Of a DNA stretch of 64,000 nucleotides, positions 1 to 9,289 are shown in pieces. The DNA is taken from assembly GCF_900100205.1 (NCBI RefSeq), contig NZ_FNEQ01000003.1:248001-312000 (forward strand), in the 5' to 3' direction. Origin of the DNA: Duganella sp. OV510 (GTDB lineage: Bacteria; Pseudomonadota; Gammaproteobacteria; Burkholderiales; Burkholderiaceae_D). The number at the start of each line of letters is the position of its first letter. Within the stretch, counting starts at the first letter, position 1. Below the pieces are notes generated by a model, which was not told the origin of the DNA, searched no databases, and saw only the letters and a list, made by a program, of their open reading frames with translations. The translations under genes were made by a program, and so were the position numbers.

Positions 1-245
1 ATCAGCTGCATGCCCATGATTTGGTCAGCGTATTCTTTGACTTGTTCCAGCGACTTGGCAACTTTCACGCCGCCGCCTTTACCACGGCCACCGGCGTGGA
101 TCTGTGCTTTCACAACCCAGACTGGGCCGCCCAAGGTTTCAGCAGCTTTAACTGCTTCTTCTACGGTCATGCACGGAATACCGCGCGGTACCGTCACTCC
201 GTATTTTCGGAGAATTTCTTTGCCTTGATACTCATGGATCTTCAT
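1..245 (-). CDS. sucC: Succinyl-CoA synthetase (ADP-forming) beta subunit, N-terminal part
   Basis: Only the first 81 codons lie inside the window; the gene runs off the left edge. The translation opens [17 protein letters not shown], the highly conserved start of SucC, and includes the glycine-rich stretch [11 protein letters not shown] of the ATP-grasp fold. By family knowledge SucC binds the nucleotide and, with SucD, interconverts succinyl-CoA and succinate in the TCA cycle. A ribosome site (AGAAGGGAAG) stands just upstream of the ATG. The gene follows recA and recX on the same strand, as in related betaproteobacteria, with a 465-base gap that probably holds its own promoter. Confidence 0.95.
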   Translation of the reverse strand, partial: MKIHEYQGKEILRKYGVTVPRGIPCMTVEEAVKAAETLGGPVWVVKAQIHAGGRGKGGGVKVAKSLEQVKEYADQIMGMQL

Positions 246-710
246 GCTGGCTTCCCTTCTGATGCTATGTATAAAATCGGTTGAATGATTAAGCAGATAT
301 TGTTGCTACGCGCTACCCGGTGCTGCTTTGTCCACCCAGCGCGGGTAAAACTTCGCCGCTGCGCCGAGGTAACGGGGCAGGACTTGGAATTCTTCGGATT
401 GAAACAGTTGATGCAGAGGGGCTGCCAATAACCCGCACGCCGTCCTCACTGGGGACAGCTGTGGCGCGCGTGCACACAGCGCACGACGGGTAACTGGAGT
501 TAACAGAGACATAAGATCGACACCGCTCTCGCGGCATTAGTTAGTTAGCAGCCTGGCGCATTTCTCTTATTAAAAACGCACGTTGCCGCAGCTTCTACGG
601 ACAACCACCGCACCCGCGGTGCTGCAAAAACCCACAAAGTTTAGCACACAAGGAACCGAATTAGCATCTGCGTATTTTCAACTAGTAACAAATCCATCTG
701 CGGAAAGTGG
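246..710. other. Gene-poor gap between recX and sucC
   Basis: No recognised gene. A 68-codon minus-strand reading frame (306-512) starts after a short purine-poor stretch and resembles no family I know; I treat it as unproven. Reading toward sucC there is a GC-rich dyad (GCACC-GCG-GGTGC near 610-625) without a T tract, and an AT-rich stretch around 255-295 with a TATACA-like -10 that could serve sucC. Related genomes often keep a small gene between recX and sucC, but I see no intact copy of one here. Confidence 0.4.
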
Positions 711-1169
711 CTATTCCAGGTCGTCCAGGTCGGCGCCTTTGACGGCTTGCATGACCGCGCGCTGGGAAAAGCCACGTTGCAGCAAAAAGCGGATTTGCTT
801 GTTGCGTTGCTGGGGATCGGTGGCGACCGTGCCGAACTTGCGCTGCCAGATGTCGCGGGCGCGTTCGATTTCGGTATCGGCGAGGGAGGATTTGAGTTCG
901 TGCAGCGCTTCGCCTTGCACGCCATGGCTTTGCAGCTCGGCGACGATGCGGCTGTTGCCGTAGCGGGCGGCGCGGCGGTGGATCAATGATTCGGAGAAGC
1001 GTTCCTGCGACAGCCAGTTGTTCTTCTCCAGCAGGTCGAGCAGGGCGTCGATGTCGTCGCCCTCTTCTGCGTATTTGGACAGCTTGCGGGCCAACTCCAG
1101 GCGACTGTGTTCGCGCAGGGAGAGAAAGCGCAGAGCCCGTGCTTTCAGGCTGAGTTTTGGTGCTGGCAT
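711..1169 (-). CDS. recX: Regulatory protein RecX
   Basis: 152 codons, the usual RecX length. The protein is a string of short helical repeats rich in Arg and Leu, with the family-typical segments [14 protein letters not shown] near the N terminus, [17 protein letters not shown] in the middle and [14 protein letters not shown] near the C terminus. By family knowledge RecX binds along the RecA filament and limits recombinase and coprotease activity. It lies 62 bases downstream of recA on the same strand and is probably read from the LexA-controlled recA promoter, partly restrained by the GC-rich hairpin at 1192-1211 between the two genes. Confidence 0.93.
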   Translation of the reverse strand: MPAPKLSLKARALRFLSLREHSRLELARKLSKYAEEGDDIDALLDLLEKNNWLSQERFSESLIHRRAARYGNSRIVAELQSHGVQGEALHELKSSLADTEIERARDIWQRKFGTVATDPQQRNKQIRFLLQRGFSQRAVMQAVKGADLDDLE

Positions 1170-1191
1170 AAATTCTCTTTACCGCGTGCTC

Positions 1192-1211
1192 GCCCCGGCG
1201 CAAGCCGGGGC
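1192..1211. repeat. GC-rich hairpin between recA and recX, GCGCAAGC repeat family
   Basis: A perfect 8-bp stem (GCCCCGGC with GCCGGGGC) closes a GCAA tetraloop. No T tract follows on either strand, so it is not a standard intrinsic terminator. Its core CCGGCGCAAGCCGG resembles the dispersed repeats at 46622 and 52293. In the recA-recX transcript it could pause polymerase or protect the upstream 3' end and so reduce recX relative to recA; that role is inferred. Confidence 0.6.
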
Positions 1212-1231
1212 CACTTTCGCGGGTACGACGT

Positions 1232-2320
1232 TTACGCGGCGTCGGCTTCAGGCTTGCCTGGCTTCAGCTTGACCACGGTGTTGTCGGTGGCCAGTGGTGG
1301 CAGCACGCGCACGCCCAGCGATTCGCGTACCTTGTTTTCGATTTCCCAGGCCAGCTCCGGACGCTCTTGCAGGAAGGCGCGGGCATTGTCCTTGCCCTGG
1401 CCGACGCGCTCGCCGTTGTAGCTGTACCACGAACCCGATTTCTCGACGATCTTGGCTTCCACGCCCAGGTCCAGGATCTCGCCTTCGCGCGAGGTACCGG
1501 CGCCGTACAGGATGTCGAAGTGCGCTTCCTTGAACGGTGGCGCGATCTTGTTCTTGACCACCTTGACCTTGGTTTCGTTGCCGATCACCTCGTCGCCCGA
1601 CTTGATCGAGCCGGTACGGCGGATGTCCAGGCGCACCGAGGCGTAGAACTTCAGCGCGTTACCGCCGGTGGTGGTCTCTGGCGAACCGAACATCACACCG
1701 ATCTTCATACGGATCTGGTTGATGAAGATGACCAGCGTGTTGGTGCGATTGATCGAACCGGTCAGCTTGCGCAGTGCTTGCGACATCAGGCGCGCTTGCA
1801 GGCCTGGCAGCGAATCACCCATGTCGCCTTCGATCTCGGCACGCGGCGTCAGCGCGGCGACCGAGTCAACCACGACCATGTCCACCGAGCCGGAACGTAC
1901 CAGTGCATCGCAGATTTCCAGCGCTTGTTCGCCGGTGTCCGGCTGCGAAATCAGCAACTCGTGCAGGTTGACGCCCAGTTTCTGCGCATAGCCAACGTCC
2001 AGCGCGTGCTCGGCATCGATAAAGGCGCAGGTACCGCCCAGTTTTTGCATTTCTGCAATAGTTTGCAAGGTCAGCGTGGTTTTACCCGAGGATTCCGGGC
2101 CGTAGATTTCCACCACGCGGCCGCGCGGCAGGCCGCCAACGCCCAGCGCCACGTCCAGCCCCAGCGAGCCGGTCGACACGACCTGGACTTCTTCGATCGG
2201 CGCACTGGCATCCATGCGCATAACCGAGCCTTTGCCGAATTGCTTTTCGATCTGGGCCAGCGCAGCAGCCAGCGCCTTGGCTTTTTCAGATGCAGGTACT
2301 ACGCCTTTTTTATCGTCCAT
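1232..2320 (-). CDS. recA: Recombinase RecA
   Basis: 362 residues, full length. Walker [10 protein letters not shown] lies near residue 75. The family segments [27 protein letters not shown] and [18 protein letters not shown] (the last carrying DNA-binding loop residues) are intact. RecA forms the ATP-dependent filament on single-stranded DNA that drives strand exchange and LexA self-cleavage. The tail is moderately charged, as usual. Transcription comes from a promoter at 2361-2389 that contains a LexA box, and recX follows on the same strand. The gene is divergent from the two-component operon starting at 2464. Confidence 0.99.
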   Translation of the reverse strand: MDDKKGVVPASEKAKALAAALAQIEKQFGKGSVMRMDASAPIEEVQVVSTGSLGLDVALGVGGLPRGRVVEIYGPESSGKTTLTLQTIAEMQKLGGTCAFIDAEHALDVGYAQKLGVNLHELLISQPDTGEQALEICDALVRSGSVDMVVVDSVAALTPRAEIEGDMGDSLPGLQARLMSQALRKLTGSINRTNTLVIFINQIRMKIGVMFGSPETTTGGNALKFYASVRLDIRRTGSIKSGDEVIGNETKVKVVKNKIAPPFKEAHFDILYGAGTSREGEILDLGVEAKIVEKSGSWYSYNGERVGQGKDNARAFLQERPELAWEIENKVRESLGVRVLPPLATDNTVVKLKPGKPEADAA

Positions 2321-2360
2321 AATGTGCTTTCAGCCAGTGGGGTTGTTCAATACAGGTAGC

Positions 2361-2389
2361 ACTGTATAAAAAAACAGTGCTCAATGCAA
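2361..2389 (-). promoter_or_regulatory. recA promoter with LexA (SOS) box
   Basis: On the minus strand the -35 TTGCAT (2384-2389) and -10 TACAGT (2361-2366) are separated by exactly 17 bases. The spacer and -10 contain a LexA-type box of the form CTGT-N8-ACAG at 2362-2377, within a longer near-perfect palindrome at 2359-2380. LexA bound here would cover the -10 region. The same arrangement recurs upstream of nadK-recN at 60146-60174. Confidence 0.88.
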
Positions 2390-2463
2390 GCGGGATTTTG
2401 TATTTCTTTGAGAATGCACAAAAAGTCGCCAAAATAGGGCCTTGTGCAGCTGGAGTGGTTTAC

Positions 2464-3183
2464 ATGCGTATTTTACTTGCCGAAGACGATAGTGTGCTGG
2501 CCGACGGGCTGACCCGATCCTTGCGTCAATCCGGCTACGCCATCGATTGCGTAAGAAACGGGCAGGAGGCCGATACCGCCCTGTCGACCCAGGAATTCGA
2601 TCTGCTGATCCTGGATCTGGGCCTGCCCAAGCTGTCCGGGCTGGAAGTGCTGCGCCGCCTGCGCGCGCGCGCGTCGCTACTGCCGGTGCTGATCCTGACC
2701 GCTGCCGATTCAATCGAGCAGCGCGTCAACGGCCTCGACCTTGGCGCCGACGATTACATGGCCAAGCCCTTCGCGCTGTCCGAGCTGGAAGCCCGCGTGC
2801 GCGCGCTGACCCGGCGCGGCGCCGGCGGCGGCGCCACCGTCATCAAGCACGGCCCGCTGAACTATGACCAGGTCGGCCGCAGCGCCTACATCAACGAGCA
2901 GATGCTGGATTTGTCGGCGCGCGAACTGGGCCTGCTGGAAATTCTGCTGGCACGCACCGGCCGGCTGGTGTCCAAGGAACAGCTGGTCGACCACTTGTGC
3001 GAATGGGGCGAGGAAGTCAGCAACAACGCCATCGAGGTATATGTGCACCGGCTGCGCAAGAAGATCGAAGTGGGCGGCATCCGCATCGCCACCGTGCGCG
3101 GCCTCGGCTACTGCCTGGAGAAATTCAATGAGGCCGCCGCGCGCGCCAGCGCCGAGGCCGAAGCCGGGAACGCCAACAAGTGA
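2464..3183 (+). CDS. OmpR/QseB-type response regulator
   Basis: 239 residues from the ATG at 2464, where the canonical receiver start MRILLAEDDSVL begins; an upstream in-frame ATG would add a non-homologous tail. The receiver domain (about 1-120) has the acidic pair EDD, the phospho-acceptor Asp in DLLILDLGLPK and the Lys in MAKPFALSEL. A winged-helix OmpR domain follows (about 125-220), with VYVHRLRKKIE and TVRGLGYCLE, and a short Ala/Glu tail. It overlaps the kinase gene by 4 bases (GTGA), so the two are translationally coupled. Likely target: its own operon, including the symporter genes (inferred). Confidence 0.93.
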   Translation: MRILLAEDDSVLADGLTRSLRQSGYAIDCVRNGQEADTALSTQEFDLLILDLGLPKLSGLEVLRRLRARASLLPVLILTAADSIEQRVNGLDLGADDYMAKPFALSELEARVRALTRRGAGGGATVIKHGPLNYDQVGRSAYINEQMLDLSARELGLLEILLARTGRLVSKEQLVDHLCEWGEEVSNNAIEVYVHRLRKKIEVGGIRIATVRGLGYCLEKFNEAAARASAEAEAGNANK

Positions 3184-4700
3184 GCCACCCCCAGGACGCC
3201 GCCGAACTGGAGTACCAACCGCCCGCCCCCGATGCGGACGAGGACATACAACATTCCCTGTTCGGCGAAATCCTCGACTGGATGCTGGCCCCGCTGCTGC
3301 TGCTGTGGCCGATGAGCATCGCAATTACCTACCTGGTGGCCAAGTCCATCGCCAACCAGCCCTTCGATCATGCGCTGGAAGACAGCGTGACCGTGCTGGC
3401 ACAGCAAGTGCGTTCGGTCGACGGCAAGCATGTCCGCAGCCTCAGTGGCTCGGCGCGCGACATCCTGCGCGCCGACGATATCGACAATGTCTACTTCCAG
3501 ATCCAGGGCCCGCGCGGCGAGCACATCGACGGCGACCGCGACATGCCGCAACCGGTGCTGGATGATGAGGACAAGACCGCAGCCGGCGGCGTGCGCTTCC
3601 GCAACGACGGCATGCATGGTGCGCCGGTGCGGGTGGCCTTCGCCTATGTGCAGCTGGAACGCGGCGATGGCAGCACGCCGCAGCTGGCGCTGGTGCAGGT
3701 GGCGGAGACGCTGGAGAAGCGCGCCCAGCTGGCCAACGCGATTATCAAGGGCGTGATCCTGCCGCAGTTCATCGTGCTGCCGATTGTGCTTGCGCTGGTG
3801 TGGTTTGCCTTGTCGCGCGGCTTGTCGCCGCTGGCGCAGTTGCAGGAGCGCATACGCGCGCGCAGTTCCGAGGATTTGAGCCCGATCGCCTCCAACCAGG
3901 TGCCGGAGGAAATCACGCCGCTGGTGCGCTCGCTCAACGAGATGCTGTCGCGCCTGTCGTTGACGATTGATATGCAGAAGCGCTTCATCGCCGACGCCGC
4001 ACACCAGATGCGCACGCCGCTGGCCGGCATGCGCATGCAGTCCGAACTGGCCTTGCGCCAGACCGACAATGGTGAGATCCACCGCTCGCTGGAGCAACTT
4101 GCCAAGAGTTCGGAAGCAGCCACGCGCCTGGTCAACCAGCTGTTGGCCCTGGCCCGCGCCGAGAACCAGCCGCAGACCGGCGGCACCATGCAGCAGCTGG
4201 ACCTGGCCGAGCTGGCGCGCACCGTGGTGCAGGACTGGGTGCAAGCGTCGTTCGCGCATCAGATCGACCTGGGCTTCGAAGCGCCGCCGCAGCCGCTGAC
4301 CATCACCGGCAATCCGACCATGCTGCGCGAGCTGCTGTCCAACCTGATCGATAACGCGCTGCGCTACACGCCGCCTGGCGGCAGCGTCACCGTGCGCGTG
4401 CGCAGCGATGAGCTGGAACACGGCTACCTGGAAGTCGAAGATACAGGTCCCGGCATCGCCCAGGGCGAGCGCGAGCGCGTGTTCGAACGCTTTTACCGGA
4501 TACTCGGCAATACCGCCGAGGGCAGCGGCCTGGGCCTGGCCATCGTGCGTGAGATTGCGCAGCAACATGGCGCCGAGGTCGATGTCTTCAACAATCCGCG
4601 CGCCGCGCAGCCCAAGCTGCCGGGCGCGCTGTTCCGCCTGACGTTCCCGCTGCCACCAGCGCCGGCAGATGAGGACGAGGAGTCGCCATATTATGGATAA
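3180..4700 (+). CDS. Sensor histidine kinase (TctE/QseC type)
   Basis: 506 residues starting at a GTG that overlaps the regulator's stop codon. A first membrane helix lies near residues 35-55 and a second near 190-210, bracketing a periplasmic sensor region of about 130 residues. A HAMP-like linker follows (SRGLSPLAQLQERI), then the H-box DAAHQMRTPLAG with the phospho-accepting His, the N-box LIDNALRYTP, G1 DTGPGIA and G2 GSGLGLAI. All catalytic boxes are intact. Coupled to the regulator upstream and overlapping the DUF4212 gene by 8 bases, it probably senses the substrate of, or the need for, the symporter encoded downstream. The ligand is unknown. Confidence 0.93.
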   Translation: MSHPQDAAELEYQPPAPDADEDIQHSLFGEILDWMLAPLLLLWPMSIAITYLVAKSIANQPFDHALEDSVTVLAQQVRSVDGKHVRSLSGSARDILRADDIDNVYFQIQGPRGEHIDGDRDMPQPVLDDEDKTAAGGVRFRNDGMHGAPVRVAFAYVQLERGDGSTPQLALVQVAETLEKRAQLANAIIKGVILPQFIVLPIVLALVWFALSRGLSPLAQLQERIRARSSEDLSPIASNQVPEEITPLVRSLNEMLSRLSLTIDMQKRFIADAAHQMRTPLAGMRMQSELALRQTDNGEIHRSLEQLAKSSEAATRLVNQLLALARAENQPQTGGTMQQLDLAELARTVVQDWVQASFAHQIDLGFEAPPQPLTITGNPTMLRELLSNLIDNALRYTPPGGSVTVRVRSDELEHGYLEVEDTGPGIAQGERERVFERFYRILGNTAEGSGLGLAIVREIAQQHGAEVDVFNNPRAAQPKLPGALFRLTFPLPPAPADEDEESPYYG

Positions 4701-5082
4701 GCCAGTGCCGCCCTTGACGCCGCTCGCCGAAGCCGGCGAGGCCCACGCCGGCCAGCCGATAGCGGCGAAGCCGGCGTCGCCGCCCGCCGTCACGCCACCG
4801 GTGGCCGCCGGACAGACGCTGTTGCCGCGCGACGCGCATTGGCGCCGCGTGCACCGCATGACCATTCTGCTGTTGCTGCTGTGGCTGCTGACCGGCTTCT
4901 GCGCCGCCTTCTTCGCGCGCGAGCTGGCCGGGTTGAGCGTATTCGGCTGGCCGCTGTCGTTTTACCTGGCGGCGCAGGGCGCTTCGCTGGTCTACCTTGG
5001 CATCATCGTCTTCTACGCCTGGCGCATGCGCAAGCTGGACCGTGCCGCCGCCCAAGCCACTGCGCTGGAGCCCCACGCTTGA
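4693..5082 (+). CDS. DUF4212 protein, small subunit of sodium:solute symporter
   Basis: 129 residues from the ATG at 4693, which overlaps the end of the kinase gene. A Pro/Ala-rich hydrophilic N-terminal stretch of about 45 residues precedes RDAHWRRVHRMTILLL, then two membrane helices (about 55-75 and 85-108) and a short basic tail. Small proteins of this type (the Na_symport_sm family) are regularly encoded directly before a large VC_2705-type sodium:solute symporter, as here. The stop codon overlaps the TTG start of the large subunit, suggesting coupled synthesis of a complex. The long Pro/Ala N-terminal extension is longer than I expect for the family. Confidence 0.85.
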   Translation: MDKPVPPLTPLAEAGEAHAGQPIAAKPASPPAVTPPVAAGQTLLPRDAHWRRVHRMTILLLLLWLLTGFCAAFFARELAGLSVFGWPLSFYLAAQGASLVYLGIIVFYAWRMRKLDRAAAQATALEPHA

Positions 5083-7145
5083 AACCACCCCGCACTTTTT
5101 TCCAGCGCCTGCGCTACTACTACAGCCTGTTCACCCTCGGCTTCGGCTGCTTCCTGATCGCGCTGGCGGCGCTGGAACAGGAAGGCATGCCGCGCCAGTG
5201 GATCGGCTACCTGTTCATGTTCGCCACCATCGTGCTGTACGCGCTGATCGGCGTCATCAGCCGCACCTCCAATGTGCTGGAATACTATGTGGCGGGGCGG
5301 CGCGTGCCGGCCATGTTCAACGGCATGGCCACCGCCGCCGACTGGATTTCCGCTGCCAGCTTCATCAGCCTGGCCGGCGGCCTCTACCTGCATGGCTTCG
5401 ACGGCCTGGCCTACATCATGGGCTGGACCGGCGGCTACTGCCTGGTGGCGCTGCTGATCGCACCCTACCTGCGCAAGTTCGCCCAGTACACGATTCCCGA
5501 CTTCCTGGCCGAGCGCTACGGCGGCGCCGATGATGCAGAGCGTGGCGGCCTCGGTGCGAAAACTGTGCGCATCCTGGCGGTCATCGCCACCATCATCGTC
5601 TCCTTCACCTACGTGGTGGCGCAGATCTACGCGGTGGGCCTGATCGCCTCGCGCTTTACCGGCGTCGACTTCTCGGTCGGCATTTTCCTCGGCCTGGCCA
5701 GCATCCTGGTGTGCTCCTTCCTCGGCGGCATGCGCGGCATCACCTGGACCCAGGTGGCGCAATACATCATCATCCTGGTAGCCTTCCTGATTCCGGCCAT
5801 GTGGCTGTCCGCCAAGCACAGCGGCAATCCGATTCCGCAAGTAGCCTACGGCAAGCTGCTGCCGCAGCTGAGCGCGCGTGAACACGTCTTGCAGGAAGAC
5901 CCGAAGGAAGCTGAAGTCCGCGCCATCTACCTGCAGCGCGCCAGCGAATACAGCGCCCGACTCAAGGCCCTGCCGGGCTCGTGGGAAGTCGGCCGCAACC
6001 AGGCGCAGCGCAAGCTGGACGGCGTCAAGGCGCGCAACGCCACGCTGCTGGAAATCCGCAACGCCGAACGCGAACTGGTCGCCTATCCGAAAAACGCCGA
6101 CGAGGCCGAACGCGTCTGGACCGAGGCACGCGACCAGTACACGCAGCGCGCCCGGCCCATCACGCCGCACGCCACGCCCTATCCCGGCGACAAGGAAACC
6201 TCCGACATCAAGCGCAACAACTTCCTGGCGCTGGTGTTCTGCCTGATGCTGGGTACGGCAGCGCTGCCGCACATCCTGATGCGCGCCTACACCACGCCAT
6301 CGGTGCACGAGACGCGGGTGTCGGTGTTCTGGACGCTGTTCTTCATCCTGCTGATCTACCTCACCATTCCGGCGCTGGCGGTGCTGGTCAAATACGATAT
6401 CTACAGCGCGCTGGTCGGCACCGACTACAACCACCTGCCCAACTGGGTCTCGTACTGGGCCAATGTCGACAAGCTCAATCCGCTGTTCGGCATCACCGAC
6501 GTCAACCGCGACGGCGTGGTGCAGCTGGCCGAAATCACCATCGACGCCGATGTGCTGGTGCTGGCCACGCCGGAAATCGCCGGCCTGCCGTATGTGATCT
6601 CCGGGCTGGTGGCGGCCGGCGGCCTGGCGGCGGCGCTGTCCACCGCCGACGGCCTGCTGCTGGCCATCTCCAACGCGCTGTCGCACGACGTCTATTACAA
6701 GCTGGTCGATCGCGGCGCCTCGACGCAAAAGCGGGTGACGATTTCCAAGCTGCTGCTGCTGGGTGTGGCCTTCATCGCCGCTTATGCCGCCTCCACCAAG
6801 CCGGGCGACATCCTATCACTGGTCGGCGCCGCCTTCTCGATGGCCGGCTCGACGCTGTTCCCGGTGCTGGTGCTGGGGGTTTTCTGGAAGCGCGCCAACC
6901 ATTACGGCGCCATCGCCGGCATGAGCACCGGCTTTCTCATCTGCGTGTTCTACATGCTGCACACCCATCCGGTGCTGGGCGGTGGCGCGGCCAACCAGTG
7001 GTTCCACATCGCGCCGATTTCGGCCGGTATCTTTGGCGTGCCAACCGGCCTGCTGACCGTCATCGTGGTCAGTCTGCTGACGCCGCCGCCAGGCAAGCAG
7101 ACCGAGGCGCTGGTCGACTACATCCGCGCGCCGGAAAAACAATAA
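5079..7145 (+). CDS. Sodium:solute symporter, VC_2705 subfamily, large subunit
   Basis: 688 residues if translated from the TTG at 5079, which overlaps the stop of the small-subunit gene and gives the expected start KPPRTFFQRLRYYY. About 13 membrane helices of the SSS/LeuT-like fold are visible, with family segments such as NVLEYYVAGRRVPAMFNGMA and GLAAALSTADGLLLAISNAL. Two hydrophilic insertions stand out. One is a charged, coiled-coil-like segment (about 255-378). The other is a loop at residues 474-485 reading DVNRDGVVQLAE, which has every ligand position of an EF-hand calcium site. Relatives import acetate-like or other carboxylates with sodium; the substrate here is not predictable. Co-regulated with the preceding two-component system. 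Confidence 0.9.
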   Translation: MKPPRTFFQRLRYYYSLFTLGFGCFLIALAALEQEGMPRQWIGYLFMFATIVLYALIGVISRTSNVLEYYVAGRRVPAMFNGMATAADWISAASFISLAGGLYLHGFDGLAYIMGWTGGYCLVALLIAPYLRKFAQYTIPDFLAERYGGADDAERGGLGAKTVRILAVIATIIVSFTYVVAQIYAVGLIASRFTGVDFSVGIFLGLASILVCSFLGGMRGITWTQVAQYIIILVAFLIPAMWLSAKHSGNPIPQVAYGKLLPQLSAREHVLQEDPKEAEVRAIYLQRASEYSARLKALPGSWEVGRNQAQRKLDGVKARNATLLEIRNAERELVAYPKNADEAERVWTEARDQYTQRARPITPHATPYPGDKETSDIKRNNFLALVFCLMLGTAALPHILMRAYTTPSVHETRVSVFWTLFFILLIYLTIPALAVLVKYDIYSALVGTDYNHLPNWVSYWANVDKLNPLFGITDVNRDGVVQLAEITIDADVLVLATPEIAGLPYVISGLVAAGGLAAALSTADGLLLAISNALSHDVYYKLVDRGASTQKRVTISKLLLLGVAFIAAYAASTKPGDILSLVGAAFSMAGSTLFPVLVLGVFWKRANHYGAIAGMSTGFLICVFYMLHTHPVLGGGAANQWFHIAPISAGIFGVPTGLLTVIVVSLLTPPPGKQTEALVDYIRAPEKQ

Positions 7146-7220
7146 AATACATTTCTGCCGTGGCGGATTTGATAACTTGATGCTATCGTGCTTCAGTTAC
7201 TGATTTTATAACTGAGACCT

Positions 7221-9233
7221 ATGCGTACCGCTCATTTCCTGCGCGCCCTGGCATTCGCGGGTGCCTTCCTCTGTGGCCAGGCGCTGGCCGCCGAAGCCGC
7301 CAAGCCGGCAACCTCCCTGACCGACTTTTTCAGCAACCCGCAATTCAGCGACGCCACGCTTTCGCCGAGCGGCAAGTACCTGGCGGTCCGGCTCGGCAAC
7401 AAGGACAACAAGCGCGACATGCTGGGCGTGGTCGACCTGGCCACCAACGCGGTCAAGGTGGTCGGCAATTTCAGCGACGCCGACATCGGCCGCTACGCCT
7501 GGGTCAACGACAACCGCCTGGTGTTCACCGCCACCGACCGCGACCTGGCGGACGGCGACGTGCGCTACGCACCGGGACTGTACGCCATCAACCGCGACGG
7601 CACAGGCTTCCGCCAGCTGGCCATGCGCAACGGCAAGGCCTTCATCACTGATGGTTCCACCCTCGGTTCGCGCGAGCTGCTGCCATGGCACACCTACCTG
7701 ACCAATCAGGAAGGCGCCCAGGACTCGGAGTACATCTACGTGCTGAACCGTAACTACAGCAGCGCGCGCGAGCTCATCAACGTCGACCTGCTGCGCCTGA
7801 ATACCTTGACCGGCCGCGTCAGCGGCTCGGTGCAGCGCCCTGGCGACAGCTATTACTGGATGCTGGACAACAAGGGCGAGCCGCGCCTGACCATCACCCG
7901 CGACAAGGCAACCAGCAGCATCTATTACCGCGACCCGGACAGCAAGGACTGGAACAAGCTGACCGATTTCGAGGCTTACACCACGCGCGGCGGCAAGTTC
8001 CGTCCGCTGGCCTTCGGCCCGGATGGCACCTTCTACGTCACCAGCCACAATGGCAGCGACACCACCGACGTCTACGCCTACGATCTGAAAGCCGGCAAGC
8101 TGGCCGCGCGTCCACTGGTGCACCTGGAGGGCTATGACTTTCGCGGCAAGCTCATCATGAACAAGGACAAGCTGCTGGGCATACGCTACCTGACCGACGC
8201 CCAGGGCACGACCTGGCTCGATCCGGAAATGAAGGCAATCCAGGAAAAGATCGACCATATGCTGCCCAACACCGTCAACCTGCTGAGCGTGCCGGCACAG
8301 TCGGTCACGCCATGGCTGCTGGTAACCGCCTACGCCGACATCTGGCCCAAGCGCATGATGTTGTACAACAAGGAAACCGGCAAGCTGTCGCTGATCGGTG
8401 CCGCGCATCCGGCCATCAAACCGGACACCATGGCGCGCAAGGTGCTGGCGGAGTACAAGACGCGCGACGGCCTGACCATTCCCGCCTGGCTGACGCTGCC
8501 ACAAGGCGATAACAAGAACCGGCCAATGGTGGTGCTGGTGCACGGCGGCCCATGGGTGCGTGGCGGCAGCTGGGACTGGGACCCGGAAGCACAGTTCCTG
8601 GCCTCGCGCGGCTACACGGTGCTGGAGCCGGAATTCCGTGGCAGCACCGGCTACGGCAGCAAGCTGTTCTTCGCCGGCTGGAAGCAATGGGGCCTGAAGA
8701 TGCAGGACGACATCGCCGACGCCACCCGCTGGGCCATCGGCAAGGGCTATGCCGATCCGAAACGCATCTGCATCGCCGGCGCCAGCTATGGTGGCTACGC
8801 CACGCTGATGGGGCTGATCAAAGATCCGGACCTGTACAAGTGCGGCTTCGAATGGGTGGGCGTCACCGATATCAACCTGATGTACGACGGCAGCTGGTTC
8901 TACCGCTCCGACATGACCGACGAATGGAAGCAGTACGGCATGCCGCAATTGATCGGCGACCAGGTCAAGGATGCCGAGCAGCTGAAAGCCACGTCGCCGC
9001 TGCTGCAAGCAAGCAAGATCAAGCAGCCGCTGCTGATGGCCTATGGCGGCTCCGACGAACGCGTGCCGCTGCCGCACGGCACCAAATTCTACAAGGCGAT
9101 CAAGGACAGCAATCCAAACGTCGAATGGATCGAATACCCGGACGAAGGCCACGGCTGGAAACTGACGAAGACCCGCGTTGATTTCTGGGGACGGGTGGAG
9201 AAGTTCCTCGACAAGAATCTCGGCACGCCCTGA
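7221..9233 (+). CDS. S9-family prolyl oligopeptidase-like peptidase, exported
   Basis: 670 residues with a clear signal peptide (MRTAHFLRALAFAGAFL...AEA). An N-terminal seven-bladed beta-propeller-like region (about 30-400) is followed by an alpha/beta-hydrolase domain. The nucleophile Ser is about residue 522 in GASYGGYATL, the Asp in GGSDERVPLPHG and the His in PDEGHGW, so the triad is complete. The motif VHGGPWVRGG contributes the oxyanion region. Family members are periplasmic dipeptidyl/acylaminoacyl peptidases that trim proline-containing or blocked peptides. It stands alone, 75 bases after the symporter operon, and no strong promoter was recognised. Confidence 0.9.
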   Translation: MRTAHFLRALAFAGAFLCGQALAAEAAKPATSLTDFFSNPQFSDATLSPSGKYLAVRLGNKDNKRDMLGVVDLATNAVKVVGNFSDADIGRYAWVNDNRLVFTATDRDLADGDVRYAPGLYAINRDGTGFRQLAMRNGKAFITDGSTLGSRELLPWHTYLTNQEGAQDSEYIYVLNRNYSSARELINVDLLRLNTLTGRVSGSVQRPGDSYYWMLDNKGEPRLTITRDKATSSIYYRDPDSKDWNKLTDFEAYTTRGGKFRPLAFGPDGTFYVTSHNGSDTTDVYAYDLKAGKLAARPLVHLEGYDFRGKLIMNKDKLLGIRYLTDAQGTTWLDPEMKAIQEKIDHMLPNTVNLLSVPAQSVTPWLLVTAYADIWPKRMMLYNKETGKLSLIGAAHPAIKPDTMARKVLAEYKTRDGLTIPAWLTLPQGDNKNRPMVVLVHGGPWVRGGSWDWDPEAQFLASRGYTVLEPEFRGSTGYGSKLFFAGWKQWGLKMQDDIADATRWAIGKGYADPKRICIAGASYGGYATLMGLIKDPDLYKCGFEWVGVTDINLMYDGSWFYRSDMTDEWKQYGMPQLIGDQVKDAEQLKATSPLLQASKIKQPLLMAYGGSDERVPLPHGTKFYKAIKDSNPNVEWIEYPDEGHGWKLTKTRVDFWGRVEKFLDKNLGTP

Positions 9234-9289
9234 AGTTCGCGCTATAGTCTCGGTGCAGCAAGCCTTTCAACAATAACGGAGGAGCGCGC

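Noticed and set aside
1192-1211. recA-recX hairpin as an intrinsic terminator
   Set aside because: No T tract follows on either strand; kept only as a repeat or possible pause hairpin.
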